Shown here: positions 34,589 to 43,365 of the stretch, in pieces | Layout of the letters: every line of letters starts with the position of its first letter | How positions within the stretch are numbered: the first letter of the stretch is position 1 | From: Nostoc favosum CHAB5714 | GTDB taxonomy: Bacteria > Cyanobacteriota > Cyanobacteriia > Cyanobacteriales > Nostocaceae | DNA length: 64,000 nucleotides | Assembly: GCF_020829495.1 (NCBI RefSeq) | Contig: NZ_JAIVFQ010000003.1 | Span: forward strand, 124,001 to 188,000 | Reading direction: 5' to 3' | Position numbers and translations under genes: made by a program | Notes under the pieces: generated by a model | Seen by the model: the letters and a program-made list of their open reading frames with translations, nothing else | What the model was told of the DNA's origin: nothing | Databases searched by the model: none

Positions 34589-35193
34589 AGCTGTTATCGT
34601 TCACTCGGCTCAGTTGCAGTTGACTAGCGATTTTCTCTTTGTGACTATCTTGCAAAAAATGCGTTCCTCTAAGGAAATAATAACTTCCTATCCTGGCAAT
34701 GAAAACGCCAAAATTGCCATTTATTCAAGTTTTTAATTGATTAATGACGCTGTATCATGTGTTCCAGTTTGAGCTTGCTAAAGAGATATTTTAAAAATTA
34801 CTACTTTTGATTTCTTAATTCTTATGACGCACGCAATTAAAATTAATATCTGGGATATTTATAAAGTTTAAGTGAACGTACAAGTCTTAGCACATTACAA
34901 CATCTGCTGAAGTTGCCTTGTTTTTTATACCGTTTTCCAGTCAACTAAGCTTCTGTAACAGATGGCACACTTACTTATCCGAGACTAGTCCCTATGTGAA
35001 AATACTACCACATCAGCAGTCCCTAAATCTGTTGCAAATTGTACAATTCTATTGACATTCTAGCCCTAAACCCCACCAAAGCTATTTGGGTTTTTATAAA
35101 AGGAGTCAGTCATGCGATCGCAATTCTAACTTTTGACTTCTTCTTCGTCAAAAAACTTCAAACCCTTATCAATCATTGCATCCAAAATTTAAA
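34589..35193. other. 600-base intergenic region, no gene seen
   Basis: Between divergent genes. AT-rich, with no open frame that looks coding, no recognisable RNA and no clear repeat; promoters for both flanking genes presumably lie here. AAAGGAG followed by ATG at about 35113 opens only a five-codon frame. Confidence 0.5.
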
Positions 35194-35889
35194 ATGCCGT
35201 TACCGACAGTTATTGTACCTGGATATCTAGAAAGTGCGATCGCTTACCGCCAACTAGAACAATCCCTACAACAGTTAAATTTTCCCGCTGTTACAGTACC
35301 ACTGCGACGGCGTGACTGGCTACCCACTATTGGAGGAAGACCTGTAACGCCAATTCTGCAACAACTCGATCTTACAATCAAGCATACATTGCAGCAACAT
35401 AATGCTACTCAAATTAACTTGATTGGTCACTCAGCGGGAGGTTGGATATCCCGCATCTACATGGGAGAAAAGCCTTATTTGGCAAGAGGTAACGTTAAAC
35501 CATCTCTTTGGGAAGCGCATCCCCTGATTGCTACTCTCATCACCTTGGGTACACCTCATATTAGCCAAGAACGCTGGACGCGCTCCAATCTAGATTTTGT
35601 CACCAATAACTACCCAGGAGCTTTTTACAAAAACGTTCATTACGTTTGTGTGGCTGGCAAAACTATCTTTGGCCAAAGGCGGCGCGGTAGCTGGTTAGCT
35701 TACAGTAGTTACCAATTAACCTGTGGTAAGGGCAACACTTGGGGAGATGGAATCACACCCATTGAAGCTGCTCACCTAGAAGGGGCAGAAAATCTGGTGA
35801 TTGAAGGTGTGAGGCATTCCCCGAGAAGTCCTGGAATTTGGTATGGTTCAGCAGAACCCTTAAAAGCTTGGGTGCAATATTTGATTTAA
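35194..35889 (+). CDS. Alpha/beta hydrolase, lipase-like
   Basis: 231 residues from the ATG at 35194 (MPLPTVIVPGYLESAIAYRQ); the frame extends to 35176 without a better start. The nucleophile elbow NLIGHSAGGWISRIYMG is clear, with LITLGTPHISQERWTRSNLD and the late histidine in VIEGVRHSPRSPGIWYGS as catalytic partners (GDGITPIEAA giving the acid). The GTPH motif is typical of triacylglycerol lipase/PGAP1-like enzymes. No signal peptide, so probably cytoplasmic or membrane-associated. Confidence 0.8.
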   Translation: MPLPTVIVPGYLESAIAYRQLEQSLQQLNFPAVTVPLRRRDWLPTIGGRPVTPILQQLDLTIKHTLQQHNATQINLIGHSAGGWISRIYMGEKPYLARGNVKPSLWEAHPLIATLITLGTPHISQERWTRSNLDFVTNNYPGAFYKNVHYVCVAGKTIFGQRRRGSWLAYSSYQLTCGKGNTWGDGITPIEAAHLEGAENLVIEGVRHSPRSPGIWYGSAEPLKAWVQYLI

Positions 35890-35973
35890 CTGATATCTGG
35901 CGCTAGTCCCAACAATCACCTAGCAATGAATTACTAGGCTATCGTCTAAAAACGACTAGTAAACGCTTCCAGT

Positions 35974-36026
35974 CCACTTGAGTGGACTTGGGCTATTAGC
36001 CTCAGACTTAAGTCTGAGGCGGGCCA
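35974..36026. repeat. Third copy of the double-hairpin repeat
   Basis: AGTCCACTTGAGTGGACTTG then GGCTATTAGCC, palindrome CCTCAGACTTAAGTCTGAGG, then CGGGCC. Same arrangement as the two copies at 19192-19353, with different but self-complementary stem sequence. The rest of the 35890-36241 gap shows nothing further. Confidence 0.6.
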
Positions 36027-36241
36027 GTACCGCAAGGCGAAAGTCAAAAGTATTGTATTCCAAGCTCTTACGCCATTTGAAATCGTATGTTTATTTTCGC
36101 GCCGTTAGCTCATTGAGAATTGTGTTATGTATCCGATTTAAAAAACTATATTTTTATTTGGGTAATGCAACATTTATTAAAATTTCTTAGCTAAAATTGT
36201 AATAGTAATAAATACCTAGTTAAGAACAGGAGGGGTGAGCT

Positions 36242-36901
36242 ATGCAAAGCACCCAGTTCGATAGGATTTTGCGACGAGTAGCGACGATAATATCGGTCGT
36301 GATTCTGACTTTGTGCTTAATTTATATCTCTACCGGAGTAATGCTTTCTTTTTACTATGAACCGACAGCAGGCGGAGCTTATAACTCATTGAAGATGATT
36401 AATACACAACTGCCATACGGGTGGTTGTTTTGGAGAGCGCATGATATTGCTGGTAACGCAGTAATTGCGATCGCTCTGATTCAAATTGTGGTGATGTTTT
36501 TAGGTCGGCAATTTCGCAAGAGTTGGCTTGCCGCTTGGATTAGCGGGATTTTGTTAACCTTAAGTGCGATCGGGCTGAATTGGACAGCGATGATCCTAGA
36601 TTGGACTCAGGAAGGATACTGGCGTTTTAGCATTGAGCTAGGAACCATCGAAGCTATTCCTTTTATTGGTGGGCAACTGCGCGACATCCTGACTGGTGGT
36701 GGAGCCATTAACACAGTTACCGTCGAACACCTTTACACAATCAACAGTTATCTGATTTCCGTGGCGACCCTAATTCTTGCCATAGTGCATTTATCTGCTT
36801 TACTCTGGCAGGAATGGGAAATATATCAAGAAACGCCAAGACCAGAAATTAGTAATTTACAACAACCGCCAGAAAGCGAATTTATTCCTTCCCAAAGCTA
36901 A
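36242..36901 (+). CDS. Cytochrome b6 (PetB)-like membrane protein with two heme ligands replaced
   Basis: 219 residues, four transmembrane helices, start supported by AGGAGG nine bases upstream. It aligns without large gaps to cytochrome b6: STGVMLSFYYEPT, YGWLFWRAHD, GYWRFSIELGTIEAIPFIGG, GGGAINTVTVEHLYTINSYL. Of the four b-heme histidines, H67 (PetB H86) and H183 (H202) are kept but H100 is Gln81 and H187 is Asn168, so each b heme would have only one protein ligand; the heme-c Cys35 is Ile. It is therefore not a working b6 subunit. No subunit IV or Rieske gene adjoins. Role unknown; related 'cytochrome b N-terminal domain' proteins exist. Confidence 0.75.
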   Translation: MQSTQFDRILRRVATIISVVILTLCLIYISTGVMLSFYYEPTAGGAYNSLKMINTQLPYGWLFWRAHDIAGNAVIAIALIQIVVMFLGRQFRKSWLAAWISGILLTLSAIGLNWTAMILDWTQEGYWRFSIELGTIEAIPFIGGQLRDILTGGGAINTVTVEHLYTINSYLISVATLILAIVHLSALLWQEWEIYQETPRPEISNLQQPPESEFIPSQS

Positions 36902-36975
36902 TAAAGAGTCAAAAGTTAGGAATTCTTTCTTCCCTCCCCTGCTCCCCTGCTCCCCTGCCCCTCTGCCCCTCTGCC

Positions 36976-38895
36976 TCACCCCCCAGGAACCTCACTAGCG
37001 GAAAATTGAGACAACTGGGCCAGCGATAGGTCTTCAACCTCTGGTAACTTTTCTAGAGAGAGGGGAGTGGATTGGGTAGCACCAGATAAACGTTTTAAAA
37101 GGCTAGGTCTGGGGTCATGCAACAGGTAAATAATGCGATCGCCAATTTCCCACTCTTGGTTAGCTGGCATTACCTGTAAGCGTTCTTCTCGTTCTATCAA
37201 TAGCGGTATCAACACCCCAGTCCGAATCTTTTCTTGGATGCGATCGCATTGAGTAGAAAACTCCAACTCATCTAACGTAGTTGTCCCTAGCTTGACGCGC
37301 CCATCATTCAAATATTCATTCCAAGTTTTAATCGCTAAGTCTGGGATAAAAGCTTGATTAACTTTATTACTAACCGAAATATTCGCTTGCGGATCGCGGG
37401 GGAAAACAGCTAAGACGCGCGGCGGCTTAAATTCCTCAGCTGCTCGTTGAGCCAAAACAAAATTCACCTCGCCATTACTAGTCATAGCCAAAAAAGTACC
37501 CATAGAGCCAAGTCCTGCCTCTTCCAAAACAGCAGCATCTAGCCCACTGCTAGCAATCACCCGCAGATTTTGCGCCTCGGCTTGCACAAGACATTCGGGG
37601 TCAGTATCAATCATGACTACGTTTTCTCCCCGTTCTTGAAAGAAGCGGGCAATCAAAAGACTTAACGGATTACAACCTACAATCACTGCCCCAGTTACGT
37701 CTTTGGAAGTGATTTGCAGCCATTTAGCAATCCAGCCAGCTGTTAGCCCTTGGCAGACAACAGTCATGATAATTGTGAGGAAAACTAAAGCTTTGATAGA
37801 ATCACCGCCGTTAATGCCACGCTGTGTCAGCGAAATCGCAAAAAAAGAAGCGACAGAGGCAGCAACAATTCCTCTAGGAGCAACCCAGCTTAAAAACAGT
37901 TTTTGTCGCCAGTTTAAGTCACTGTTCCAGGTACACAAGAGGATATTAATTGGGCGAACGACAAACATTAATACCAAAACAGTGAATAAACTACCCCAAC
38001 CTAAAGCAAACACACTGGCAATGGATAAATCAGCAGCTAATAAGATGAACAGCACCGAGACGCTGAGAATTGTCAGCTGACCCTTAAAGCTCCTTAATAG
38101 GCGTTCTTCTGGGACTGAGGAGTTAGCAAAAACTGCTCCTGCAACTACTGTTGTCATTACTCCCGATTCACTGCGGATCATTTGCGATAAGGTAAACAGG
38201 CTCCAAAGTATCGCCAATACCACTAAGTTTTTTAACTCGAATGACAGAAAACTGGCGCGTTTGAAAATCAAACTCATCAGATAACCGCCAGCACCACCAA
38301 TTGCCGCACCAACACCCAGGCGCATCAGCAAACCGACGATCGCATTAATGGGGTCAGCATCGCCATTTAAAATCGTATCGAGGACGACGAAGGCGAGTAT
38401 AGCCCCTACAGGGTCAATTAAAACCCCTTCTCCTTCCAAGAGTGTTGCTACTTGCCGATCTACATTAATTTGTTTGAGCAAAGGGCCAACGACGGTTGGG
38501 CCTGTCACCACAACGATAGAAGCATAGAGAAAAGCTATGTTCCAGGGGAATTCACCTAGCCAGTGAGCAGCCATACTCCCACCAAGCAATGTGATCAGCG
38601 TTCCTAGAGTGACGAGCAATTGTAAGCTGACTGAAACTTTACCTAACTCTCGCAGATCCAAGTTAAGTCCGCCTTCAAACAAAATGATTGCCGTTGCTAG
38701 AGCGACAATAACTTCCAATCCAGTGCCGAGTAAATGGGGATGCAACAGCCCGATGCCATCAGAGCCAAAGAGGATGCCCAACAGCAATAACAAGACGATG
38801 CTGGGTATCCGAAAGTATGCAGCCAGCACTTGGGCGCTAATGCCTGCAAGGACGGCGATCGCCATCTGTAGGGTAATTTCAAAAGATGCTTCCAT
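36976..38895 (-). CDS. Cation/proton antiporter (CPA1/NhaP type) with C-terminal TrkA-N domain
   Basis: 639 residues. Residues 1-390 are a polytopic exchanger (SIVVVTGPTVVGPLLKQINV, GEGVLIDPVGAILAFVVLDT, FLSWVAPRGIVAASVASFFA). Residues ~395-510 form a Rossmann-type regulatory domain (GAVIVGCNPLSLLIARFFQE, NVVMIDTDPECLVQAEAQNL). It probably exports Na+ or K+ in exchange for protons at the plasma membrane, with nucleotide control. A CCCCTGCTCCCCTGC repeat block precedes its stop codon. Confidence 0.88.
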   Translation of the reverse strand: MEASFEITLQMAIAVLAGISAQVLAAYFRIPSIVLLLLLGILFGSDGIGLLHPHLLGTGLEVIVALATAIILFEGGLNLDLRELGKVSVSLQLLVTLGTLITLLGGSMAAHWLGEFPWNIAFLYASIVVVTGPTVVGPLLKQINVDRQVATLLEGEGVLIDPVGAILAFVVLDTILNGDADPINAIVGLLMRLGVGAAIGGAGGYLMSLIFKRASFLSFELKNLVVLAILWSLFTLSQMIRSESGVMTTVVAGAVFANSSVPEERLLRSFKGQLTILSVSVLFILLAADLSIASVFALGWGSLFTVLVLMFVVRPINILLCTWNSDLNWRQKLFLSWVAPRGIVAASVASFFAISLTQRGINGGDSIKALVFLTIIMTVVCQGLTAGWIAKWLQITSKDVTGAVIVGCNPLSLLIARFFQERGENVVMIDTDPECLVQAEAQNLRVIASSGLDAAVLEEAGLGSMGTFLAMTSNGEVNFVLAQRAAEEFKPPRVLAVFPRDPQANISVSNKVNQAFIPDLAIKTWNEYLNDGRVKLGTTTLDELEFSTQCDRIQEKIRTGVLIPLLIEREERLQVMPANQEWEIGDRIIYLLHDPRPSLLKRLSGATQSTPLSLEKLPEVEDLSLAQLSQFSASEVPGG

Positions 38896-39205
38896 GTTGT
38901 AGATTTTGAGCGATTTATTTCAAAATCTCTTGTAAAAAACCGTAGATATTAACTTTACAGGGTACAACATCATACTCTTTGTCCATTGCTGAATTTAGCG
39001 TTTTTCTATCTGGGCGTCTCTTTAACGTTGACGCACCCGGGGGCTTCCTGCATAAGCTTCTACGGAATTCTTTTGGTGTCTCCATATGCTTTGTATCCTC
39101 TTCAACTTTTGCCTCCACCCAGTTTAGCCGCCACAAACTTTTTTTGGCAAAAGCTGTTGACAAAGGCTAGGAAATTGGTTACCTTATAAAAGGTCTGAGT
39201 CCGAC
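38896..39205. other. Intergenic region upstream of antiporter and tRNA-Glu
   Basis: About 310 bases with no supported gene. Short frames at 38915-39189 on both strands overlap each other and have no ribosome-binding sequence or family resemblance. Confidence 0.5.
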
Positions 39206-39278
39206 GCCCCCATCGTCTAGAGGCCTAGGACACCTCCCTTTCACGGAGGTAACGGGGATTCGAATTCCCCTGGGGGTA
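39206..39278 (+). tRNA. tRNA-Glu (TTC)
   Basis: Acceptor GCCCCCA pairs with TGGGGGT; the anticodon stem CCTCC/GGAGG carries loop CTTTCAC (anticodon TTC); the T-arm GGGGATTCGAATTCCCC is perfect. Discriminator A. This single-copy style tRNA also supplies glutamate for tetrapyrrole synthesis in cyanobacteria. Confidence 0.95.
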
Positions 39279-39367
39279 CTTAAAAACAATAGAAAAGCAA
39301 AAGTATTTTTTGCTGAAATCTACGAAATTAAACTATCATTCAGGGTTTTTCCTGAATGATAGTTTAA

Positions 39368-39973
39368 CTATACATAAGGTTCTTTACTGGCTAAATTTTC
39401 TACACGTTGGTGAATAGCCAGGAGATTTAACCGCAAATCTTTACTAAGGCGGTTTTCAATGATTCCCACTGGCATAGTCAGTTTAGGCCAGACTTGAATT
39501 GTGTAGCAAAGATTTGTTCCTACATACTCTCCAAGAAAATAAGGCTCTAAGCACCAGCTACCAGAAAAGCCTTTAAAATCTCCCTCTACCATGCGGAAGT
39601 TAATTTCTTTAGGGAAGTATTCTTCCAAATCCAAAACTACTCGCGCACTAAAGTTGAAATTCAGTAAGCGCTGGGAGCCTACTTGCTCCAGTCGAATACC
39701 ACCATTGGGATGCTCGATTAGACGACTCTTGGCGAGGTTGGGGAGAAAGTCAGGTAAGGATTCATAATCTGTCAGAACCTTCCAGATTTGTTCCACTGGT
39801 TGGGGAATTTGAACTTTAGCGCTGATTTGTCGCTGTCGCTCTGCTATTTTCTCAATTTGAACTTCTACCTTAGCTGCCATTACTGCATCAGCAGTAAAAT
39901 CCTCTTCGAGGTTGATGTCATCATTAAGAGACTGGAGATCAAGGCTCTCTGTTGCGTTCTGTTTTTTAGTCAC
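39368..39973 (-). CDS. SRPBCC (START-like cyclase/dehydrase) protein
   Basis: 201 residues. The core QRQISAKVQIPQPVEQIWKV then LTDYESLPDFLPNLAKSRLI is the canonical start of a polyketide-cyclase/dehydrase-type SRPBCC domain, and GSWCLEPYFLGEYVGTNLCY followed by MPVGIIENRLSKDLRLNLLA is its C-terminal helix. Such cyanobacterial proteins bind hydrophobic ligands; the ligand is unknown. It lies 8 bases downstream of the histidine-kinase-like gene on the same strand and is probably co-transcribed. Confidence 0.8.
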   Translation of the reverse strand: MTKKQNATESLDLQSLNDDINLEEDFTADAVMAAKVEVQIEKIAERQRQISAKVQIPQPVEQIWKVLTDYESLPDFLPNLAKSRLIEHPNGGIRLEQVGSQRLLNFNFSARVVLDLEEYFPKEINFRMVEGDFKGFSGSWCLEPYFLGEYVGTNLCYTIQVWPKLTMPVGIIENRLSKDLRLNLLAIHQRVENLASKEPYV

Positions 39974-39981
39974 TTTCAGAA

Positions 39982-42045
39982 TTATGGTTTGCTTTCGTCA
40001 GAAAATTGGGGCAGAGTCAGGGTGAAGCAAATTTCGCTCTGTTCAGAATCCGAAATTGGGAGACTTTCAACTGCGATCGCTCCATTCAGATGCTGCACTA
40101 AAGACTTGACTAAAGCAAGTCCCAAGCCAGTCCCCGGAGTCCAGCGCCCTTTTCCGCGACGGAACTTGTCAAAGATATAAGTCGCTTCTTCTTGAGAGAT
40201 GGCATGTCCTGTATTCGTCACCTTCATGATAACTTGATCAATTTGTTGATCAACTTGGTGAGAGGCTTTAAGGTGGACAATAGTATCATGCTCTGAGTAT
40301 TTACAGGCATTTGTTAACAACTCTTGCAGGATGCGGTCAAAACTCTCCAGTTCAGTTTGCAGTTTTAGCGATTCCTCTGGTAAATCTACAGAAATCTTTA
40401 ATCCCTTCTCTGCGAGTTTTTTCTCGAAAGATGCTGCTATATCCTGAATTTTAGTATTTAAATCTATAGATTCTAATTGCGGGGCTTCGTGAGGCGACTC
40501 TAGTTTCTGGAGTGTCAACAAGTCATTAATCAAGTTGATTTCTTTTGTACATTCCTGCTCTAGGATATCCATGTATCGAACCTGACGCTCTGGCGCGATT
40601 CCTGGCAAACGTAAGTTCCGAATTGACATCAGCATATTTGTCAAAGGATAGCGCAAGCGATCGCTCATGTTGCTCAAAAATTCATCTTTGAGTTCATTGA
40701 GTTTCTGCAACTGCTCAACATACTGCCGGGTTCTTTCATGCAATTTTGCCTGGAGTTCCAGACTACTCTGTAGTTTCGCCGTTCGCTCATCTACCAAAGT
40801 TTGTACTTGGCGCAATGTCTGTGCCTGAATTATGGCGTTACTTAGTTGAGCACAAACCATTTCCACAAGATTTAATTCTGCTGCTTGCCAACTGCGAGTC
40901 ACAGCTTGCTGTAGCACCAAGAATCCTAAGATTTTACCTTGACTTTCTAATGGCACTAATAACACCGCAGGCAATTGTTCTATTGCAAATAATGGAGCAG
41001 CTGACGAAGTATCTTTTTGCTCTGTGTAATTATCGAAGATTACTGATTTTGCAGAATCTATGAAGGCACGCTGGCATAAACCACACTCCGAAAGCAAGAA
41101 AGACTGATCTAAGGTATCTGGTTTAGTAGTCCGATAAATTTGGGTTTCCTTAGCCCATTCACCAACCACTCTAGCTTTCGCTTTAGGAACTTGTTTTTTA
41201 GCTTGAGTCCTAAATAATGGGTCTGTATATTTTAGTAGTATAAGCAAACCCCGATCTGCCTGTAGAGATTCGGCAGTAGAGGCGATAACTAACTGGAGCA
41301 TTTGATTAAGCTCCAAGTTGCTACGGCTCAGTAGTGTTAGTTGCTTGATCAAGCTTTGATACTGATTGCTCTTTTGCAGATACTGTTGTTGATGAGCAAT
41401 TAGCTGGGCTTGGGCTACGCGAGAAAAAGCGATAGCGCAAGCCGATTCCACCTCTTTTAGCAGTTGTTTTTCTGATTCACTCCAGTCATAGGGTTGGAAT
41501 TTAATCAGACTAATCACCCCATTATTATTGCCACCAAACCGGGTGGGAATTGCCAAAACTGCTTTTATCGGTAGTGGCAAATATTGACACCCAATTACCA
41601 GACTGTTCTGAATAATGGAAATATCTTCAATAGTCAATGGTTCCGCAGCACATTGCAGCACTGGCGAGTGCATAAGCAACTGTTCTATCGAAAACATCTC
41701 TTCTGGGTGTGGTAACGCTAGATACTCATCAGCACACCAATTAGTAGTAATTGCTTCCTCGGATGTCTCACCAGTTACTGAAACCAAGCAGCAACAATCT
41801 ACTTGAAAGACAACTCCTAGCAATTGGGCAATATCTTGCAGCATCAATGCTGTAGCGGAGCTATTGGCAATGATTTGGTTAATCTTTTGTACCAACTTGC
41901 GGGCAGGTTCTTCCTGATGCTGCATCAGCTTGACTTGGTAAGGTTGTAGTCGATCTATGTCATCTACATAATGTGGCGGCGACGATAAAGGCTTTTTCAT
42001 TTTTGGCATGCCCTTGGATAATAACTCCATTGTTTTTGCACCCAA
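39982..42045 (-). CDS. GAF-domain sensor histidine kinase homologue lacking the phospho-acceptor His
   Basis: 687 residues: GAF domain 1 (~55-205, with a CCC stretch VFQVDCCCLVSV), GAF domain 2 (~240-400), dimerisation/H-box helix (~450-520) and HATPase (~540-680). The H-box reads DEFLSNMSDRLRYPLTNMLM: the phosphorylated histidine expected in 'MSHELR' is Asp462. The ATPase retains the N box (LLTNACKYS) and the G box (GTGLGLALVKSL), with NTG in place of DxG. It may bind ATP but not autophosphorylate on His. No response regulator is adjacent. Several ATG codons crowd the N-terminus; the exact start is uncertain. Confidence 0.85.
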   Translation of the reverse strand: MGAKTMELLSKGMPKMKKPLSSPPHYVDDIDRLQPYQVKLMQHQEEPARKLVQKINQIIANSSATALMLQDIAQLLGVVFQVDCCCLVSVTGETSEEAITTNWCADEYLALPHPEEMFSIEQLLMHSPVLQCAAEPLTIEDISIIQNSLVIGCQYLPLPIKAVLAIPTRFGGNNNGVISLIKFQPYDWSESEKQLLKEVESACAIAFSRVAQAQLIAHQQQYLQKSNQYQSLIKQLTLLSRSNLELNQMLQLVIASTAESLQADRGLLILLKYTDPLFRTQAKKQVPKAKARVVGEWAKETQIYRTTKPDTLDQSFLLSECGLCQRAFIDSAKSVIFDNYTEQKDTSSAAPLFAIEQLPAVLLVPLESQGKILGFLVLQQAVTRSWQAAELNLVEMVCAQLSNAIIQAQTLRQVQTLVDERTAKLQSSLELQAKLHERTRQYVEQLQKLNELKDEFLSNMSDRLRYPLTNMLMSIRNLRLPGIAPERQVRYMDILEQECTKEINLINDLLTLQKLESPHEAPQLESIDLNTKIQDIAASFEKKLAEKGLKISVDLPEESLKLQTELESFDRILQELLTNACKYSEHDTIVHLKASHQVDQQIDQVIMKVTNTGHAISQEEATYIFDKFRRGKGRWTPGTGLGLALVKSLVQHLNGAIAVESLPISDSEQSEICFTLTLPQFSDESKP

Positions 42046-42625
42046 CCTCTTGGCATATTGTTCACCGTTAGTTGTGTTGCTACACCTTGATAATTGACAA
42101 ATCTTGTATGAATACTTTCTCTCACCTGTTATAGCCCTTTTCTATGGCAGATGGCCAAGTTCCCGCTATTTTAAGAAAATTGCTACATAGGTAGTAAGAC
42201 ACTTAGGATATTCTAAAATGACCCAGCCTGATTATTTCTGGCTGCTTTATCTTCTTTATATTGAGATAATTAACTAACTTTGACCTAGAATATCCTGTCT
42301 GTAAGTATACATAAACCGTAATTTCTCTGGAATCTCAAGAAAATTCCCCAGAAATACCCGTAAAAACACTGCATCTATTTTAAAGATTTTGTAAAATTTT
42401 GTTTTTATTTTATTCCATTTAACAAGCCATTCTTTGATCTATATTGCTCTCAATCAAATATAACTAAGCCAGAGCATCAAACAGAGTTACCTTGTAGCAG
42501 CAATGGAGTACAGAAGTTAAAATTCTTAATAATCAGTTTTACTCATTGGAGAAAATAAAGCTAAGGTCTCAATGCAGCCCAATTACTTAGTAAAAATAAC
42601 TGAGCTGCATTGCCTGAATATAAGA
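42046..42625. other. 580-base AT-rich intergenic region
   Basis: Between the sensor gene promoter and the end of the RHH gene. No open frame of quality, no recognisable RNA. A TCTGGAATCTCAAGAAAATT stretch and poly-T tracts suggest ordinary spacer DNA. Confidence 0.5.
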
Positions 42626-42964
42626 CTATCCAGCCAAACTCTCGACACTTAGAGGAACCATATCCCCATTCCTGGTCAGCCCTAACAACATTGGTTCTTG
42701 GGGTTGAATTAGTTGACCTGTGAGTACACAGCGTTCTTCTTGCTGAGCTGTGGCAGCGATGCTAGCTCGAATGTCGGTTCGCGAAAATCGAGGCTTCCAT
42801 TCACCTGATTTTTGCTGGACATAATTCCAAAGGATATCTCGGATCAAAGCTTGATATCCCTGATTGCCAGCTATTTCTTTGAGCTTATCTTTCAGTTCCC
42901 GCTCTAGGCGGATGCTGGTAACTTCCATATCGGTGGTTGGGGTGCGAGCGATCGTATGCATCAC
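42626..42964 (-). CDS. Ribbon-helix-helix-like putative transcription factor
   Basis: 112 residues. MEVTSIRLERELKDKLKEIA followed by GNQGYQALIRDILWNYVQQ has the beta-strand/helix/helix layout of Arc/MetJ/CopG DNA-binding proteins (residues 13-55). The C-terminal half (CVLTGQLIQPQEPMLLGLTR) is unknown. The upstream gap holds TACAAGTGTAGTATG, a possible self-operator that resembles the repeats at the promoter at 45443. Confidence 0.65.
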   Translation of the reverse strand: MMHTIARTPTTDMEVTSIRLERELKDKLKEIAGNQGYQALIRDILWNYVQQKSGEWKPRFSRTDIRASIAATAQQEERCVLTGQLIQPQEPMLLGLTRNGDMVPLSVESLAG

Positions 42965-43032
42965 TATTTCTCCTTAAAGGTATAGACAAGATAGTAATAC
43001 AAGTGTAGTATGTTTAAAGCGATATTCAATAG

Positions 43033-43284
43033 GTGAAATTTTCTGTGAAATCCATTTACCCCATCTCTACTTCAATTTTGTGCGCCACCAATTGCCGAAC
43101 TGGTTGGGAATCAGCTGCTATGGAAGTGGAGTATTTATTTATGGGCGATGGTAGCCGAAATCATGGGCAAATCACAGAGGGTAATTATGATTTTAGACAT
43201 CTCAGCATTAGTGCGCTGATTGCAAAACCAGAACTAGATGAAGAAACGGGGGGGTACAGACAAAGGAATACTGTACCGATATAA
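43033..43284 (+). CDS. Hypothetical small protein
   Basis: 83 codons from a GTG at 43033 (MKFSVKSIYPISTSILCATN). The second half (AMEVEYLFMGDGSRNHGQIT) looks protein-like. There is no strong ribosome-binding sequence. The main argument for transcription on this strand is the strong terminator that starts 30 bases after the stop. Function unknown; it could also be a non-coding transcript. Confidence 0.35.
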   Translation: MKFSVKSIYPISTSILCATNCRTGWESAAMEVEYLFMGDGSRNHGQITEGNYDFRHLSISALIAKPELDEETGGYRQRNTVPI

Positions 43285-43313
43285 GACCAGAAAATTTTCC
43301 GGTCAATTCTAAC

Positions 43314-43352
43314 CCCCGCTTCACCGAAAACTTGAAGCGGGGGTTTTTTTAT
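43314..43352 (+). terminator. Strong Rho-independent terminator
   Basis: CCCCCGCTTCA, short loop CCGAAAAC, TTGAAGCGGGGG, then seven T. Separates the 43033 frame from the HNH gene. Confidence 0.85.
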
Positions 43353-43365
43353 AAGGAGTTAAGCT

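Noticed and set aside
37703-38080. Plus-strand frame of 125 codons
   Set aside because: Antisense shadow of the antiporter gene, whose frame is clearly conserved.
39788-40180. Plus-strand frame of 130 codons
   Set aside because: Antisense to the START-like and kinase genes and crossing their junction.
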